Shown here piece by piece: positions 42,794 to 51,743 of a DNA stretch of 64,000 nucleotides. Each line of letters starts with the position of its first letter. The stretch's first letter is position 1. The notes beneath the pieces were generated by a model that saw nothing but the letters and a program-made list of their open reading frames with translations, had not been told where the DNA came from and did not search any database. The stretch comes from Microcoleus sp. FACHB-1515 (GTDB lineage: Bacteria > Cyanobacteriota > Cyanobacteriia > Elainellales > Elainellaceae). The stretch covers positions 1 through 64,000 of the forward strand of contig NZ_JACJPO010000024.1 in NCBI RefSeq assembly GCF_014696105.1. The letters are read 5' to 3'. The translations under genes and the position numbers were made by a program.

Positions 42794-43652
42794 TCTTTGG
42801 CTGACAGTGCGGACAAAAATGAGACGATCGACCTGCCAGCTTAATCCGCTCGATCGGCGTTTCGCAGCGGCGACATGGCTGTTTAGCGCGATCGTACACC
42901 CACGCTTGACCGCCGTAGTTGCCGTTGATGCCCTGCACGTCGCGAAAGTCGCTGAACGTTGTGCCGCCTGCGCCGATGCTGTCTTGCAACACCTGCACGA
43001 TCGCTGGATGCAGTCGGGCAATCTGCTCGCGACTCAACGCAGCACTCGGCGTTTGGGGATGAATTTGACTTAAGAAGAGCGCTTCATCGGCGTAGATGTT
43101 GCCAACGCCAGCCACCAAGCTTTGATCGAGCAGGGCATTTTTGATCGGACGCTGGCTGCGGGCAAGCTGAGTGGCGAGATAGTCGATCGAAAACGCATCC
43201 GAAAACGGTTCGGGACCTAGGCGCTGCAATCCGGTGATAATCGTTTCTGGAGGGCGATCGGGCGGGACCCACCACATCTGGCCGAACGTGCGCTGATCGA
43301 CAAATCGCAGTTCGCGCTGGTGGGGAAAAAACAGTCGGATGCGGCAGTGTTTGGCTAGCGGTTCGTCCTGCTTCACCCAGAGCAATTGTCCGGTCATGCG
43401 GAGATGGACGCCGAGCCAGCCTGCCGCTTTGGGTGAGTTGCGGTGCGGCTTGACAAGCTCGGCTAAAAGATATTTGCCGCGTCGCTGCCAGGTGCAGATT
43501 TCGCAGCCGACGATGCCCGGAAGAAAATCGCCCACAGAAATGGGGTGGGCGATCGTGCGCGGCAGCAGCACATCCCCACCCCAAATCAGTTGATTGAGCG
43601 TGACCCGATTCAGGCCGCGACGAACGGTTTCGACTTCGGGCAGTTCTGGCAC
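42786..43652 (-). CDS. mutM: formamidopyrimidine-DNA glycosylase
   Basis: Removes 8-oxoguanine and ring-opened purines. 288 aa. N-terminal MPELPEVETVRRGL gives the catalytic Pro2 and Glu3; RRGKYLL holds the conserved Lys; YADEALFLSQIHP is the helix-two-turn-helix; the C-terminal zinc finger reads CRRCETPIERIKLAGRSSHF then CPHC. It follows psaE by 3 bp, an arrangement I recall from other cyanobacteria. Its stop overlaps the end of the convergent kinase gene by 8 bp. Confidence 0.97.
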   Translation of the reverse strand: MPELPEVETVRRGLNRVTLNQLIWGGDVLLPRTIAHPISVGDFLPGIVGCEICTWQRRGKYLLAELVKPHRNSPKAAGWLGVHLRMTGQLLWVKQDEPLAKHCRIRLFFPHQRELRFVDQRTFGQMWWVPPDRPPETIITGLQRLGPEPFSDAFSIDYLATQLARSQRPIKNALLDQSLVAGVGNIYADEALFLSQIHPQTPSAALSREQIARLHPAIVQVLQDSIGAGGTTFSDFRDVQGINGNYGGQAWVYDRAKQPCRRCETPIERIKLAGRSSHFCPHCQPKIK

Positions 43653-43655
43653 GGC

Positions 43656-44042
43656 TTAGCGCGAATCTGTCCCTTGGTTGGCGTCACCTTCGACACGCGG
43701 GTTGTCGGTTCCCGGTGCTTCTGTGCGAGCGCGGCTGCGGGTGTCTTGGCCTCCGCCTTGACCTGTGCGGCGCGTCCGCTCGTCCAGCGTGGTTTGCTTG
43801 CCGCCGGATGCACCGTCGGGAGATGCAACGGCGCTGACCTTTTTGGCGACGGGAGCCGACACTTCCACCACTTCATTCATGGCGTAGTTGTTGGTGTTGA
43901 CGCCTGCATAGTTGATTTTGTTGAAGCGAACAATCACGGGATATTTGATGCCGCTTTGGTCTACCGAAGCAACTGTTCCGGTATCGTTGTACCAATACGA
44001 TTCTTTACGGAGAATCCGAACGATCGAACCGCGTTGAACCAT
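43656..44042 (-). CDS. psaE: photosystem I subunit PsaE with C-terminal extension
   Basis: Stromal PSI subunit involved in ferredoxin docking and cyclic flow. Residues 1-~66 ([50 protein letters not shown]) are a normal SH3-like PsaE, which is usually ~65-75 aa. About 60 more residues follow: a short KK-V-SAVA linker, then a hydrophilic tail rich in G, T, R, D and E ([20 protein letters not shown]). No frameshift is needed to reach it. mutM begins 3 bp downstream. Confidence 0.92.
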   Translation of the reverse strand: MVQRGSIVRILRKESYWYNDTGTVASVDQSGIKYPVIVRFNKINYAGVNTNNYAMNEVVEVSAPVAKKVSAVASPDGASGGKQTTLDERTRRTGQGGGQDTRSRARTEAPGTDNPRVEGDANQGTDSR

Positions 44043-44181
44043 AAGTGCTTTCCTTCAGATCATCAATCTGGCAATAATACTCAGCACCGCTGCGGACAAG
44101 AAGCTGCTTGCGGTGGTTGTTTCTCAGCGTACTATTGCGCTGGAGCGTTTTGAGTAGCCGCGTCTTTAAGTTTTATTGCTA

Positions 44182-44802
44182 TCAATGTTCAATCGCAACG
44201 TTCGATTGCGCTTCCACCCAGCGAAGTTCGACAAAATGCTGCGGCCTGCCGCTCCAGTCGCGACTTGGATGCACCGCGACAATTTCCAAATTGAACGGAA
44301 TTGCCGTTGTCACATACTTTTGCACGACTGCACCCACATCTGGCGCGATCGAAGTCGCCGTCGCCGCCGCCATGCCCAAGCCGATCAACTGTCCGATCGG
44401 GTCTTTGGGCAAAAATAAATTCACGCCGATCGCCAGTCCTGCTGTCATCAGCATTCCCACCGACAAATTCGTGCCGCAGCGCGGGTGCACGGCCAAATTC
44501 CATTCGCCCCTGGTGAGGCGATCGAGCGCAATCCGCACGGCGCGATTGACCACTGCGGTCGGCACATCACCATACAGATAAAAGCCTGTCTCGGTAGACA
44601 TTCCACCCAGCAGGCGATCGCTGCTCATTTCCAACTGCGGTTCGCTCAACACCCAAACTGTTGCATGTTCAAGCGCATGAACTTGACGAACGGCAAGCAG
44701 TTCTCTGAGTCCTGGAACAAACCCTAGCTGTTGCAGCAGTTCGTCGTCTTGCCCAGGCTGGGGCGCAAAATCAAATGGTGTCGCGGAAGCAGTAGCGGTC
44801 AT
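44182..44802 (-). CDS. DUF6391-type cyanobacterial protein
   Basis: 206 aa with VRQVHALEHATVWVLSE (~39-55), WNLAVHPRCGTNLSVGMLMT and a hydrophobic stretch (~110-150) that may be membrane-inserted. HALEHAT plus HPRCGTN resembles a metal-binding motif. I recall the family as DUF6391. Function unknown. Upstream of psaE and on the same strand, with a 139-bp gap. Confidence 0.75.
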   Translation of the reverse strand: MTATASATPFDFAPQPGQDDELLQQLGFVPGLRELLAVRQVHALEHATVWVLSEPQLEMSSDRLLGGMSTETGFYLYGDVPTAVVNRAVRIALDRLTRGEWNLAVHPRCGTNLSVGMLMTAGLAIGVNLFLPKDPIGQLIGLGMAAATATSIAPDVGAVVQKYVTTAIPFNLEIVAVHPSRDWSGRPQHFVELRWVEAQSNVAIEH

Positions 44803-45035
44803 AGCACGTGCGAAATGTTCTGCTTCAACTGTAGCGGCTGTCGATCGCGATCGCCGTTTTGGTCACAAATAGCAAAGCGTTCTTTGCGGTTGAAACAATC
44901 GAGCATCTCAGACAGATCCTCTTTGCAAATTTCAGTTGGACACAAGCTCGATCGCTCCCACATTAATCAATCCTGCTCGATCGTCAACTCCCCTGCGATA
45001 CAATAAGTCACGTTGTGTTCTGGGGCAAGAAAGCC

Positions 45036-46331
45036 TTGATCGAGCGTTATACTTTGCCTGAAATGGGCGACTTGTGGACGGATACCTACAAGCTCAAAAC
45101 CTGGCTGCAAGTCGAGATTGCCGTTTGCGAAGCGCAAGCCGAACTCGGCTACATTCCGGCTGAAGCAGTCGAAACGATCAAGGCAAAAGCGAACTTTGAT
45201 CCCAAGCGCGTCTTGGAGATCGAAGCAGAAGTTAAGCACGACATGATCGCCTTTTTGACAAATGTAAATGAGTATGTCGGAGAGGCGGGACGCTACATTC
45301 ACTTAGGCTTGACCAGTTCCGACATTCTCGATACGGCCTTGGCGCTGCAACTCGTCGCCAGTCTGGATGTGCTAGGCAGTCAGCTTGAAGCGTGCATTCA
45401 GGCAATTCGCTATCAGGCGCAGCAGCATCGCGATACGGTCATGATCGGGCGATCGCACGGCATTCACGCCGAACCGATCACCTTTGGCTTCAAGCTGGCC
45501 GGATGGCTAGCGGAAATGCTGCGTCATCGCGATCGCCTTTGTCGCCTGCATTCCGAAATTGCGGTTGGCAAAATTTCCGGTGCAGTCGGAACCTACGCGA
45601 ATGTTGATCCGCAGATTGAAGCGATCGCCTGTCAAAAACTCGGACTGGAACCGGATACCGCTTCCACTCAGGTCATTTCTCGCGATCGCCACGCGCAGTA
45701 CGTGCAGGTTTTGGCACTGTTGGCCGCTTCGATCGAGCGATTTGCCGTCGAGATTCGCAACCTCCAGCGCACTGATGTCTTGGAAGTGGAAGAATTTTTC
45801 TCGAAAGGGCAAAAAGGCTCGTCCGCGATGCCGCACAAGCGCAACCCAATTCGATCGGAGCGGCTGACCGGAATGGCGCGAATTGTTCGGGGCTATGCGG
45901 TTGCTGCCTTGGAAAATATTGCCCTGTGGCACGAGCGCGACATCTCGCACAGTTCGGTGGAGCGGATGATGTTTCCCGACTGTCTCACCGTGACGCACTT
46001 CATGCTGGCGGAAATCACGGATTTGGTGAAAAATCTGCTGGTTTATCCCGAAAATATGCAGCGGAATATGAACTGCTTCGGCGGCGTCGTGTTCAGCCAG
46101 CGCGTTTTGCTCGCCTTGGTGGACAAAGGCTTGAGCCGCGAAGAGGCATATTCGATCGTGCAGTCTTGCGCTCACACTGCTTGGAATCAGCCAAACGGAA
46201 ACTTTGAAGCGCTGATTCGACAAGATGAACGAGTGCAGAAGCATTTAGACAAAGCAGCGATCGATGCCTGCTTCGATCCGCAGCAGCATCTCAAGCATCT
46301 CGACGTGATTTATCAACGACTGAATATTTAA
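45036..46331 (+). CDS. purB: adenylosuccinate lyase
   Basis: Two steps of purine synthesis (SAICAR to AICAR; adenylosuccinate to AMP). Start set at TTG 45036, which gives MIERYTLPEMG, the usual cyanobacterial N-terminus (431 aa); a GTG at 45015 would add 7 residues. Fumarase-superfamily signature GSSAMPHKRNP near residue 260 and the RSHGIHAEPITFG loop (~145) are intact. Confidence 0.96.
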   Translation: MIERYTLPEMGDLWTDTYKLKTWLQVEIAVCEAQAELGYIPAEAVETIKAKANFDPKRVLEIEAEVKHDMIAFLTNVNEYVGEAGRYIHLGLTSSDILDTALALQLVASLDVLGSQLEACIQAIRYQAQQHRDTVMIGRSHGIHAEPITFGFKLAGWLAEMLRHRDRLCRLHSEIAVGKISGAVGTYANVDPQIEAIACQKLGLEPDTASTQVISRDRHAQYVQVLALLAASIERFAVEIRNLQRTDVLEVEEFFSKGQKGSSAMPHKRNPIRSERLTGMARIVRGYAVAALENIALWHERDISHSSVERMMFPDCLTVTHFMLAEITDLVKNLLVYPENMQRNMNCFGGVVFSQRVLLALVDKGLSREEAYSIVQSCAHTAWNQPNGNFEALIRQDERVQKHLDKAAIDACFDPQQHLKHLDVIYQRLNI

Positions 46332-46584
46332 GCTGGTGCAAGAAATTGATGAACTGCGAACGCAGCAAAGTGATTTTTCCAAAGTCCGAATATTGAGTTT
46401 TATAAAGAGCATCTCTGCATTTTGATTGAAGTTCTCAACCAGTAGAAGCAGAAATATTTGGCTTTGCTGCGCGTTGAATTATTCCTTTCGATCGCCTTAG
46501 ATTACCCCACCTGGCAGATAGGTTCAAATCAGCTTCTTGGCATGATGAATACATTCAGTAAGTCAGTTAAAGGAGCTTTTAAAG

Positions 46585-46857
46585 ATGGGTATTCTCGCTT
46601 GGATTGTTTTAGGTTTAATTGCAGGTGCGATCGCCAAAGCCATTTACCCCGGTCGTCAGGGTGGCGGCATTCTTGGCACGATGCTGCTAGGTGTGATTGG
46701 TGCATTTGTGGGTGGTTTGATCTATTCGCTACTGGTTTACAATTCACTGCAAATTGCCGCAACTTCCTTTTCAATTCCGGGTATTGCGATCGCCGTTTTG
46801 GGTGCAGTGATCGCCTTGTTTATTTGGGGTGCTTTGAATCGCCGTAGCGCTGCGTAG
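46585..46857 (+). CDS. GlsB/YeaQ/YmgE stress membrane protein
   Basis: 90 aa with three membrane segments and the family pattern GLIAGAIAKAIYPGRQGGG then LGTMLLGVIGAFVGG. Transglycosylase-associated family, often osmotic or acid stress-induced; biochemical role unknown. Good RBS (AAAGGAGC). Followed by an intrinsic terminator. Confidence 0.9.
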   Translation: MGILAWIVLGLIAGAIAKAIYPGRQGGGILGTMLLGVIGAFVGGLIYSLLVYNSLQIAATSFSIPGIAIAVLGAVIALFIWGALNRRSAA

Positions 46858-46885
46858 TTTCTCTTTTCAAAGTTGCTTAATTTGG

Positions 46886-46916
46886 AAAAAAGCTCGGTCA
46901 GGCGATCGAGCTTTTT
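46886..46916 (+). terminator. terminator after the YeaQ-like gene
   Basis: AAAAAGCTCG pairs perfectly with CGAGCTTTTT over an 11-nt loop. The A- and T-tracts on both sides make it effective in both directions. Confidence 0.85.
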
Positions 46917-46991
46917 CCGTCTTCAGTAAAAACAGTGTTTTGGTCTTGCCCAAACCGTGATAGAACCAGAAAGTTCATCACTCAGCAGATT

Positions 46992-47135
46992 ATGAGCGAC
47001 AAAAAACCAGGCAAACCTTCGGATGATGACCAAGGCCAGTCGTCTGAGGTGCAAAAGCACGGTCAGGGCGCGGTACACAAACCTGCACCCGATGGACAAA
47101 ACACCGAGCCATCGCCCGACAAGAAAAATAAATAG
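46992..47135 (+). CDS. small hydrophilic protein, 47 aa
   Basis: ATG at 46992: MSDKKPGKPSDDDQGQSSEV ending PDGQNTEPSPDKKNK. Highly charged, Pro/Asp/Lys-rich, likely disordered. RBS is weak, so it is a tentative call; stress-protein-like composition and position beside a YeaQ gene are suggestive only. Confidence 0.45.
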   Translation: MSDKKPGKPSDDDQGQSSEVQKHGQGAVHKPAPDGQNTEPSPDKKNK

Positions 47136-47462
47136 AATACAGCACAGTCTCAATCGCGTTTTTAAGGTCTTCCGGTGACTTGCACCAGAGCGATCGAACT
47201 GTTTCATAGCTGATTTTCAGTCGCAATTCGCATGAATCCTGCAATTGTCGATCAGCCAGGACAGATTCTCAGTTAACTGAAGGCGCACAAGTCATCGCCT
47301 GAACAAAAAGCGTTAAATTCGCGCTTTGCTCACGGAGTGGACAAGCCCGAATGCTGCTAAAACTCTCAAACATGGAAGCGCAACTTGAAATTTTTCCACT
47401 CGTCAAGCGTTTGATCAGCATTTGCTGGAGCTGAATGGAAGCGCCAATCCATCTTCAACCGA
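47136..47462. other. intergenic, nothing recognised
   Basis: 327 bp with no supported gene, repeat or RNA. It lies downstream of the 47-aa frame and of the convergent coiled-coil membrane protein gene. Confidence 0.4.
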
Positions 47463-48113
47463 TCAATCTTCGTAGTAGTTGATTTGCCGAGCGCGACGGG
47501 GACGCATCTGCGATGGCAGCAGGTCTTGATCGCTGAAGCTGTAGGTTGGCTGCACCGGATGAATCACGTGCATCGTGCGATTCGATCGCCGCTGCGACTG
47601 CACCAGCAGCACAATCACGCCGATCAGCACTGCACCGCCGCCTCCCAAGACGACTAAAAAGCCAAACCCAACCGCTCCCATCAGCAAGGTTTGCGACTGA
47701 CCCGACCCGCTCAGGGCATCGCCACGATCGGAGCGAGCCGCGATCGTGTTGAGGGTCTCCTGCTGAACTTGAATTTGTGCTGTCAAGCGCTGCATGTCGT
47801 TACGCTGCTGTTCAACTTGGCGCTTGAGATCTTCAACCTGCGACTTGAGCGCTGCCGTTTCGGTGCGTTGCTGCTCAAGGTCTCTGGTCAGTTGTGGGTC
47901 GCTGTTGGTTTCTGTCAGATTCGTCGGATAGGGAGGCACGGGAATGGGCGTTGCCGTTTCGGGCACGCCCGGAAGCGTTTGGGTCGGAGTGGGCAAGGCT
48001 CCAGGCGGCACATTGTTGCGATATTGCCCGACTGCGAAACCGCCGCCCAGCAGCAAAACCGCCGCGACTCCGGTAATAGCACACCCTGATAGAAAGGCCG
48101 TAGTGTTACTCAT
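47463..48113 (-). CDS. membrane-anchored coiled-coil hypothetical protein
   Basis: 216 aa. N-terminal membrane segment (TTAFLSGCAITGVAAVLLLG), a Pro-rich spacer (TPTQTLPGVPETATPIPVPP), a coiled coil (~75-120, EQQRTETAALKSQVEDLKRQ), a second membrane segment (~140-168) and a short basic tail. Two membrane helices around a coiled coil suggest an envelope-spanning or oligomeric role. Family not recognised. Confidence 0.7.
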   Translation of the reverse strand: MSNTTAFLSGCAITGVAAVLLLGGGFAVGQYRNNVPPGALPTPTQTLPGVPETATPIPVPPYPTNLTETNSDPQLTRDLEQQRTETAALKSQVEDLKRQVEQQRNDMQRLTAQIQVQQETLNTIAARSDRGDALSGSGQSQTLLMGAVGFGFLVVLGGGGAVLIGVIVLLVQSQRRSNRTMHVIHPVQPTYSFSDQDLLPSQMRPRRARQINYYED

Positions 48114-48553
48114 GGGTTTTGTGTCCTTAGACTACGGCGAAGAAAAAATTCACCAATCGATCGCCTATCACTCGCTGGTTTAATATCATAATTTGCTACC
48201 GCAATCAACTCAAGCCAAAATTAGGGTAAATTCCGAGAAAATTCCAAATTTTTTTCTATATACAGCGTTCTGTTCTGCTTTCGGGAATGCTGCGAGCCGT
48301 TTTAGCTGTTTCTAGCGAGTCTTCTGCGAATGAATTTAAGTCTTGCTGATCGATTCAGTGAATCTTGAGTGGGGCGGGGGATTGACCACCGCGATCGCAG
48401 CACGGGGATGCTTCAATTCCGATTTTTTCTGAGCCAGATTTTATGCAGCTTGGCTACTTGCAATCGCGGAAAAGGCTGGTATAGTTTTTTTGTTCATCAA
48501 ACTTAAATGTTTTTGTGAGCGGACTGATCGCTCCAGCATAAGGAGAAAAGCAG
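48114..48553. other. divergent intergenic region before mscL
   Basis: 440 bp, AT-rich around 48180-48270 (with TTTTTTTCTATATACAG). It should contain both promoters. AAGGAGAAAAGCAG before 48554 is the mscL ribosome binding site. No gene seen. Confidence 0.45.
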
Positions 48554-48982
48554 ATGGCAATGAGAAGAAGCAGAAGCTTTTTGAGCGATTTTCGAGAATT
48601 CATCATGCGAGGCAACGTGGTGGATCTCGCAGTCGCGGTCATCATTGGCGGCGCGTTCGGACAAATTGTGAACTCGTTCGTTGAGGACATCGTGACGCCT
48701 TTGATTTTGAATCCGGCACTGCAAGCCGCCAATGTAGACGATCTGGCAAGGTTGCAGGCTAATGGCATCAAGTACGGCTTGTTTCTCTCGGCGGTGCTGA
48801 ATTTCTTGGTGATTTCGTTGGTAATCTTTTTGATGATTCGTGCTCTTGAAGCGGCCAAACGCCGCTTTATTCGCGAAGAAGCTGCCGCTGAAGAACCTGC
48901 TGATCCGGTGTTGGCGGCACAAGAACGATTGACCAGTTCGATCGATCGCCTCACGCAAACGATCGATCGCCGCACGATTTAG
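48554..48982 (+). CDS. mscL: large-conductance mechanosensitive channel
   Basis: Osmotic safety valve, 142 aa. FREFIMRGNVVDLAVAVIIG (residues ~14-33) and the pore glycines are intact; the second membrane helix (~80-100) and a charged C-terminal bundle follow. Single gene. Confidence 0.95.
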   Translation: MAMRRSRSFLSDFREFIMRGNVVDLAVAVIIGGAFGQIVNSFVEDIVTPLILNPALQAANVDDLARLQANGIKYGLFLSAVLNFLVISLVIFLMIRALEAAKRRFIREEAAAEEPADPVLAAQERLTSSIDRLTQTIDRRTI

Positions 48983-48997
48983 GTTCTTGAAATTCAT

Positions 48998-49053
48998 GAG
49001 AGGAAAACCGTCTTCCAGTGTTACCTGCCAAATTTGAACCCGGTTCTCCTCTC
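48998..49053 (+). terminator. long-loop hairpin after mscL
   Basis: GAGAGGAAAACCG pairs with CGGTTCTCCTCTC (one mismatch) across a 30-nt loop, starting 16 bp after the mscL stop. There is no T-tract, so it may stabilise the 3' end instead. Confidence 0.5.
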
Positions 49054-49163
49054 AAATTCAGCTTAATAAAGACTCAATAAAGATAGTTGTATCGATTCAC
49101 CTTGTTCCAAACGGCTTCAGATAGAATTTGCTGAAGCGAAAAGCGTTTTGACTGCAAGGTGAT

Positions 49164-49430
49164 TTGATGAGACAGGTTCGCTGGAGAAGGATAAGCAAAT
49201 TTCTACTGGCGGCGATCGCTCTCGCGCTGATGTTCGCGATACCGATGCGGCAGGCGCGATCGACCTGTGACCCCAGCTATCCTACAATCTGCATCGCTCC
49301 ACCCCCGCCCGATTTAGACTGTGCAGATATTGCATATCGAAATTTTCCGGTTCTCCCACCTGATCCGCACAACTTCGATGGCGGACCGAATCGTAGGCCA
49401 GATGGCGTCGGCTGCGAACTGCCGCCCTAG
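49164..49430 (+). CDS. exported excalibur-like small protein
   Basis: 88 aa with a signal peptide (RRISKFLLAAIALALMFAIP). The mature part CDPSYPTICIAPPPPDLDCA then YRNFPVLPPDPHNFDG and DGVGCELPP matches the cyanobacterial excalibur-type calcium-binding module. The usual DxDxDGxGCE loop reads DGGPNRRPDGVGCE, with several extra residues, so calcium binding is doubtful. Four Cys probably form two disulfides. Confidence 0.75.
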   Translation: MMRQVRWRRISKFLLAAIALALMFAIPMRQARSTCDPSYPTICIAPPPPDLDCADIAYRNFPVLPPDPHNFDGGPNRRPDGVGCELPP

Positions 49431-49813
49431 CGTTCGTACAGCTCCAGCGGCAGACCGTCTGGATCTTGGAAGAACGTAAAGCGCTTATTCGTCAATTCAT
49501 CAACGCGAACTGGCTCGATCGCGATACCCTGCGATCGCAATTCGTCGCAGGCTGCATCCAGATCGGCAACGGCAAAGGCAAGATGTCGCAGGCCGCAGGC
49601 TTCGGGACGGCTAGGACGATCCGGCGGCTGGGGAAACGAAAACAGTTCGATCGCTACCGCATCGCTGACGCGCAAATCCAGCTTGTAGGATTGACGTTCG
49701 GCGCGGTAGGTTTCGGCCAGCACTGCAAAACCCAAAACTTCAGTGTAGAAGCGTTTAGAGCGATCATAGTTTGAGCAGATGATAGCGATGTGGTGAATGC
49801 CTTCAGTCTTCAT
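49427..49813 (-). CDS. VOC-family protein (glyoxalase-like, YaeR type)
   Basis: 128 aa with two beta-alpha-beta-beta-beta modules: IHHIAIICSNYDRSKRFYTE and GLRHLAFAVADLDAACDELR, then FFQDPDGLPLELYER. His, Glu and a further His/Glu pair give the metal site of the superfamily. Closest to the SMU1112c/YaeR subgroup, whose substrate is uncertain. Overlaps the next gene by 11 bp. Confidence 0.88.
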   Translation of the reverse strand: MKTEGIHHIAIICSNYDRSKRFYTEVLGFAVLAETYRAERQSYKLDLRVSDAVAIELFSFPQPPDRPSRPEACGLRHLAFAVADLDAACDELRSQGIAIEPVRVDELTNKRFTFFQDPDGLPLELYER

Positions 49814-50171
49814 CGGCTTGCATCACCTCTAGCGGCATCAAAAAGCAGCCCTGAATGCGCCAGCGTCCGTTGGGCTGCGGCTCCATCAGATAGAACGCGG
49901 TGAACAGTTGACCGTTGGCATCCATCAGCGCCAGCTTTTGAGCCGGATAACCCTCGATCGCCACAATTTCTTGAAACAGAATTGAGCGCGGACGGTAAAC
50001 AGGCGCGTAGCTCGATCGCACCATTGCCATGAACCGAGTCGGCGATTCAAACTGCGCCTGAATTGCAGGACTGGCAAAGGCAAACGCTTCGTCTGCATCA
50101 TCGCGCCGAAACGCTTCAAGCTGCCGTCCAATCACGTGACGAATGGCTCGGCGATCGATTTCCGACAGCAT
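49803..50171 (-). CDS. DUF4864 protein
   Basis: 122 aa: DRRAIRHVIGRQLEAFRRDD, AFAFASPAIQAQF, then WRIQGCFLMP. NTF2-like alpha+beta domain of unknown role, no signal peptide in this form. Coupled by overlap to the VOC gene. Confidence rests on the family pattern DxxAIRxVIxxQLxAFxxDD. Confidence 0.8.
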   Translation of the reverse strand: MLSEIDRRAIRHVIGRQLEAFRRDDADEAFAFASPAIQAQFESPTRFMAMVRSSYAPVYRPRSILFQEIVAIEGYPAQKLALMDANGQLFTAFYLMEPQPNGRWRIQGCFLMPLEVMQADED

Positions 50172-50233
50172 CTTGGCCTCCTGTCCGGTTGCAATGCTAT
50201 AACTATACAGCTTCTATAATATTGCGAAGAAAG

Positions 50234-50389
50234 ATGAAGAAGCTGCAATGGGCGATCGTCGTTGTGCTAGGTCTGTATCTGCTCTACTGGGTGAAGTCGG
50301 CAGCAGGCGTCAACATTTCTCACCGCTACCACGCGATCGATCTGGTCAAACTACCGCTGCGGGCAATTAGTCGAACGGTGAGTCGTTAG
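50234..50389 (+). CDS. 51-aa membrane protein
   Basis: ATG at 50234; the single hydrophobic helix QWAIVVVLGLYLLYWV is followed by KSAAGVNISHRYHAIDLVKL and a basic tail. The frame also stays open upstream over the start of the DUF4864 gene, but that part is antisense shadow. Divergent from DUF4864; RBS AAGAAAG. Function unknown. Confidence 0.55.
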   Translation: MKKLQWAIVVVLGLYLLYWVKSAAGVNISHRYHAIDLVKLPLRAISRTVSR

Positions 50390-50481
50390 TGTGTCTTCCA
50401 CAAATTATCTTTGAGTGAATGCTTTGCAGCTCAATCACTTGGCTTGACCTTGCGATCGCCAAGAAGCTGGAAAAATCTAAA

Positions 50482-50553
50482 AGCCCGTGATGAGGATTGA
50501 ACTCATGACCTCACCCTTACCAAGGGTGTGCTCTACCACTGAGCCACACGGGC
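50482..50553 (-). tRNA. trnT: tRNA-Thr (GGT)
   Basis: On the minus strand GCCCGTG...CACGGGC forms the acceptor stem with discriminator U. D-loop GGCTCAGTGGTAGAGC, anticodon stem CACCC/GGGTG with loop TTGGTAA (anticodon GGT), T-loop GTTCAAT. CCA is not encoded. 72 nt. Confidence 0.96.
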
Positions 50554-50642
50554 AGATAATAATCCGGAGCTTGCAATTCGCAATTGATGCAGAGCGATCG
50601 CAGCTTTAATTCCGAACGACGAATTGACAATTCGTTTATGGA

Positions 50643-50724
50643 TGGGCCGAGCTGGATTTGAACCAGCGTAGGCATAGCCAGCGGATTTACAGTCCGCCCC
50701 CATTAACCACTCGGGCATCGACCC
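50643..50724 (-). tRNA. trnY: tRNA-Tyr (GTA)
   Basis: On the minus strand GGGTCGA...TCGGCCC closes the acceptor stem with discriminator A. Anticodon stem GCGGA/TCCGC with loop CTGTAAA (anticodon GTA), long variable arm (class II), T-loop GTTCAAA. 82 nt. CCA not encoded. It lies 89 bp upstream of tRNA-Thr and may be co-transcribed. Confidence 0.96.
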
Positions 50725-50882
50725 ATTCATTCCACAATTAAGAATGTTAGCACAAGTGGAAGAGCATCCGAGGCGATCGCCCCAAATTTTTCAAATCTTT
50801 TCAGGCAAAGCCTACTTCAAGCAGGACGCGATCGCCTGCCGCAAGAACTGTATAATCAGATTCCCCAGCGCGATCGCAGGCG

Positions 50883-51743
50883 ATGATGTCGGGCAAACCA
50901 GCAAAATTGAATTCCGCTTGGCAGAGCGAACTTAACGACCTCGTTCGCGGCAGCTGTGGCGGCTTTTTGTTTGGAATTCCGCTGCTCTACACGATGGAAG
51001 TTTGGTGGATTGGTTCGTTCATTGAACCGCCCATGATGCTAGCGGCGATTGTCACGGCGTTTGTCGCAGTTTTTTTGCTCAGTCGCACGGCAGGCTTTCG
51101 TCACACGCAAAATATCCGGATGGTGGACGCCTTGAAAGACACGATCGAGGCGTTGGCGATCGGCTTTGTTTGCACGACGATTATTTTGGTGCTGCTGCGG
51201 GAAGTTACGCCGGAAGTGTCGCTAGATGAAGCACTCGGCAAAGTGCTGTTTGAGGGCATTCCCTTTTCGCTGGGTGTCGCGCTGGCAAATTTGTTTTTGA
51301 GCAGCAAGGATGCGGCCAATCAAAACGGCCAGCAGGACGGCGTGATCAACGCCACGATCGCAGATATCGGGGCAACAGCGATCGGCGCGAGCATCATTTC
51401 TGCCAGCATCGCTCCAACCGATGAGGTGGCAATGCTGGCAGCGGGAATATCGGCTCCTTGGCTGCTGGCACTGATGGCAGCGTCGCTGCTGATTTCCTAC
51501 GGCATTGTGTTTCAGTCAGGCTTTGCCAACCAAGACCATCGCCGTCAGCAGCGCGGATTGTTTCAAAGACCGCTCAGTGAAACGGTCATGTCTTATTTGG
51601 TTTCGCTGCTGATCAGTGCTTTTTTGCTGTGGTTTTTTCAGCAGCTTCAGTTTGACGATCCGCTGTCGATGTGGCTGCGCTACACGTTAATTTTGGGACT
51701 GCCTGCAACCGTAGGCGGAGCCGCAGGGAGGCTTGCTGTATGA
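50883..51743 (+). CDS. TIGR02587 family integral membrane protein
   Basis: 286 aa with about seven membrane segments: GGFLFGIPLLYTMEVWWIGS, PPMMLAAIVTAFVAVFLLSR, and so on. I recall TIGR02587 as an uncharacterised membrane family always paired with TIGR02588. The start could be ATG 50883 or the next codon. It ends in an ATGA overlap with the partner gene, so the two are coupled. Confidence 0.85.
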   Translation: MMSGKPAKLNSAWQSELNDLVRGSCGGFLFGIPLLYTMEVWWIGSFIEPPMMLAAIVTAFVAVFLLSRTAGFRHTQNIRMVDALKDTIEALAIGFVCTTIILVLLREVTPEVSLDEALGKVLFEGIPFSLGVALANLFLSSKDAANQNGQQDGVINATIADIGATAIGASIISASIAPTDEVAMLAAGISAPWLLALMAASLLISYGIVFQSGFANQDHRRQQRGLFQRPLSETVMSYLVSLLISAFLLWFFQQLQFDDPLSMWLRYTLILGLPATVGGAAGRLAV

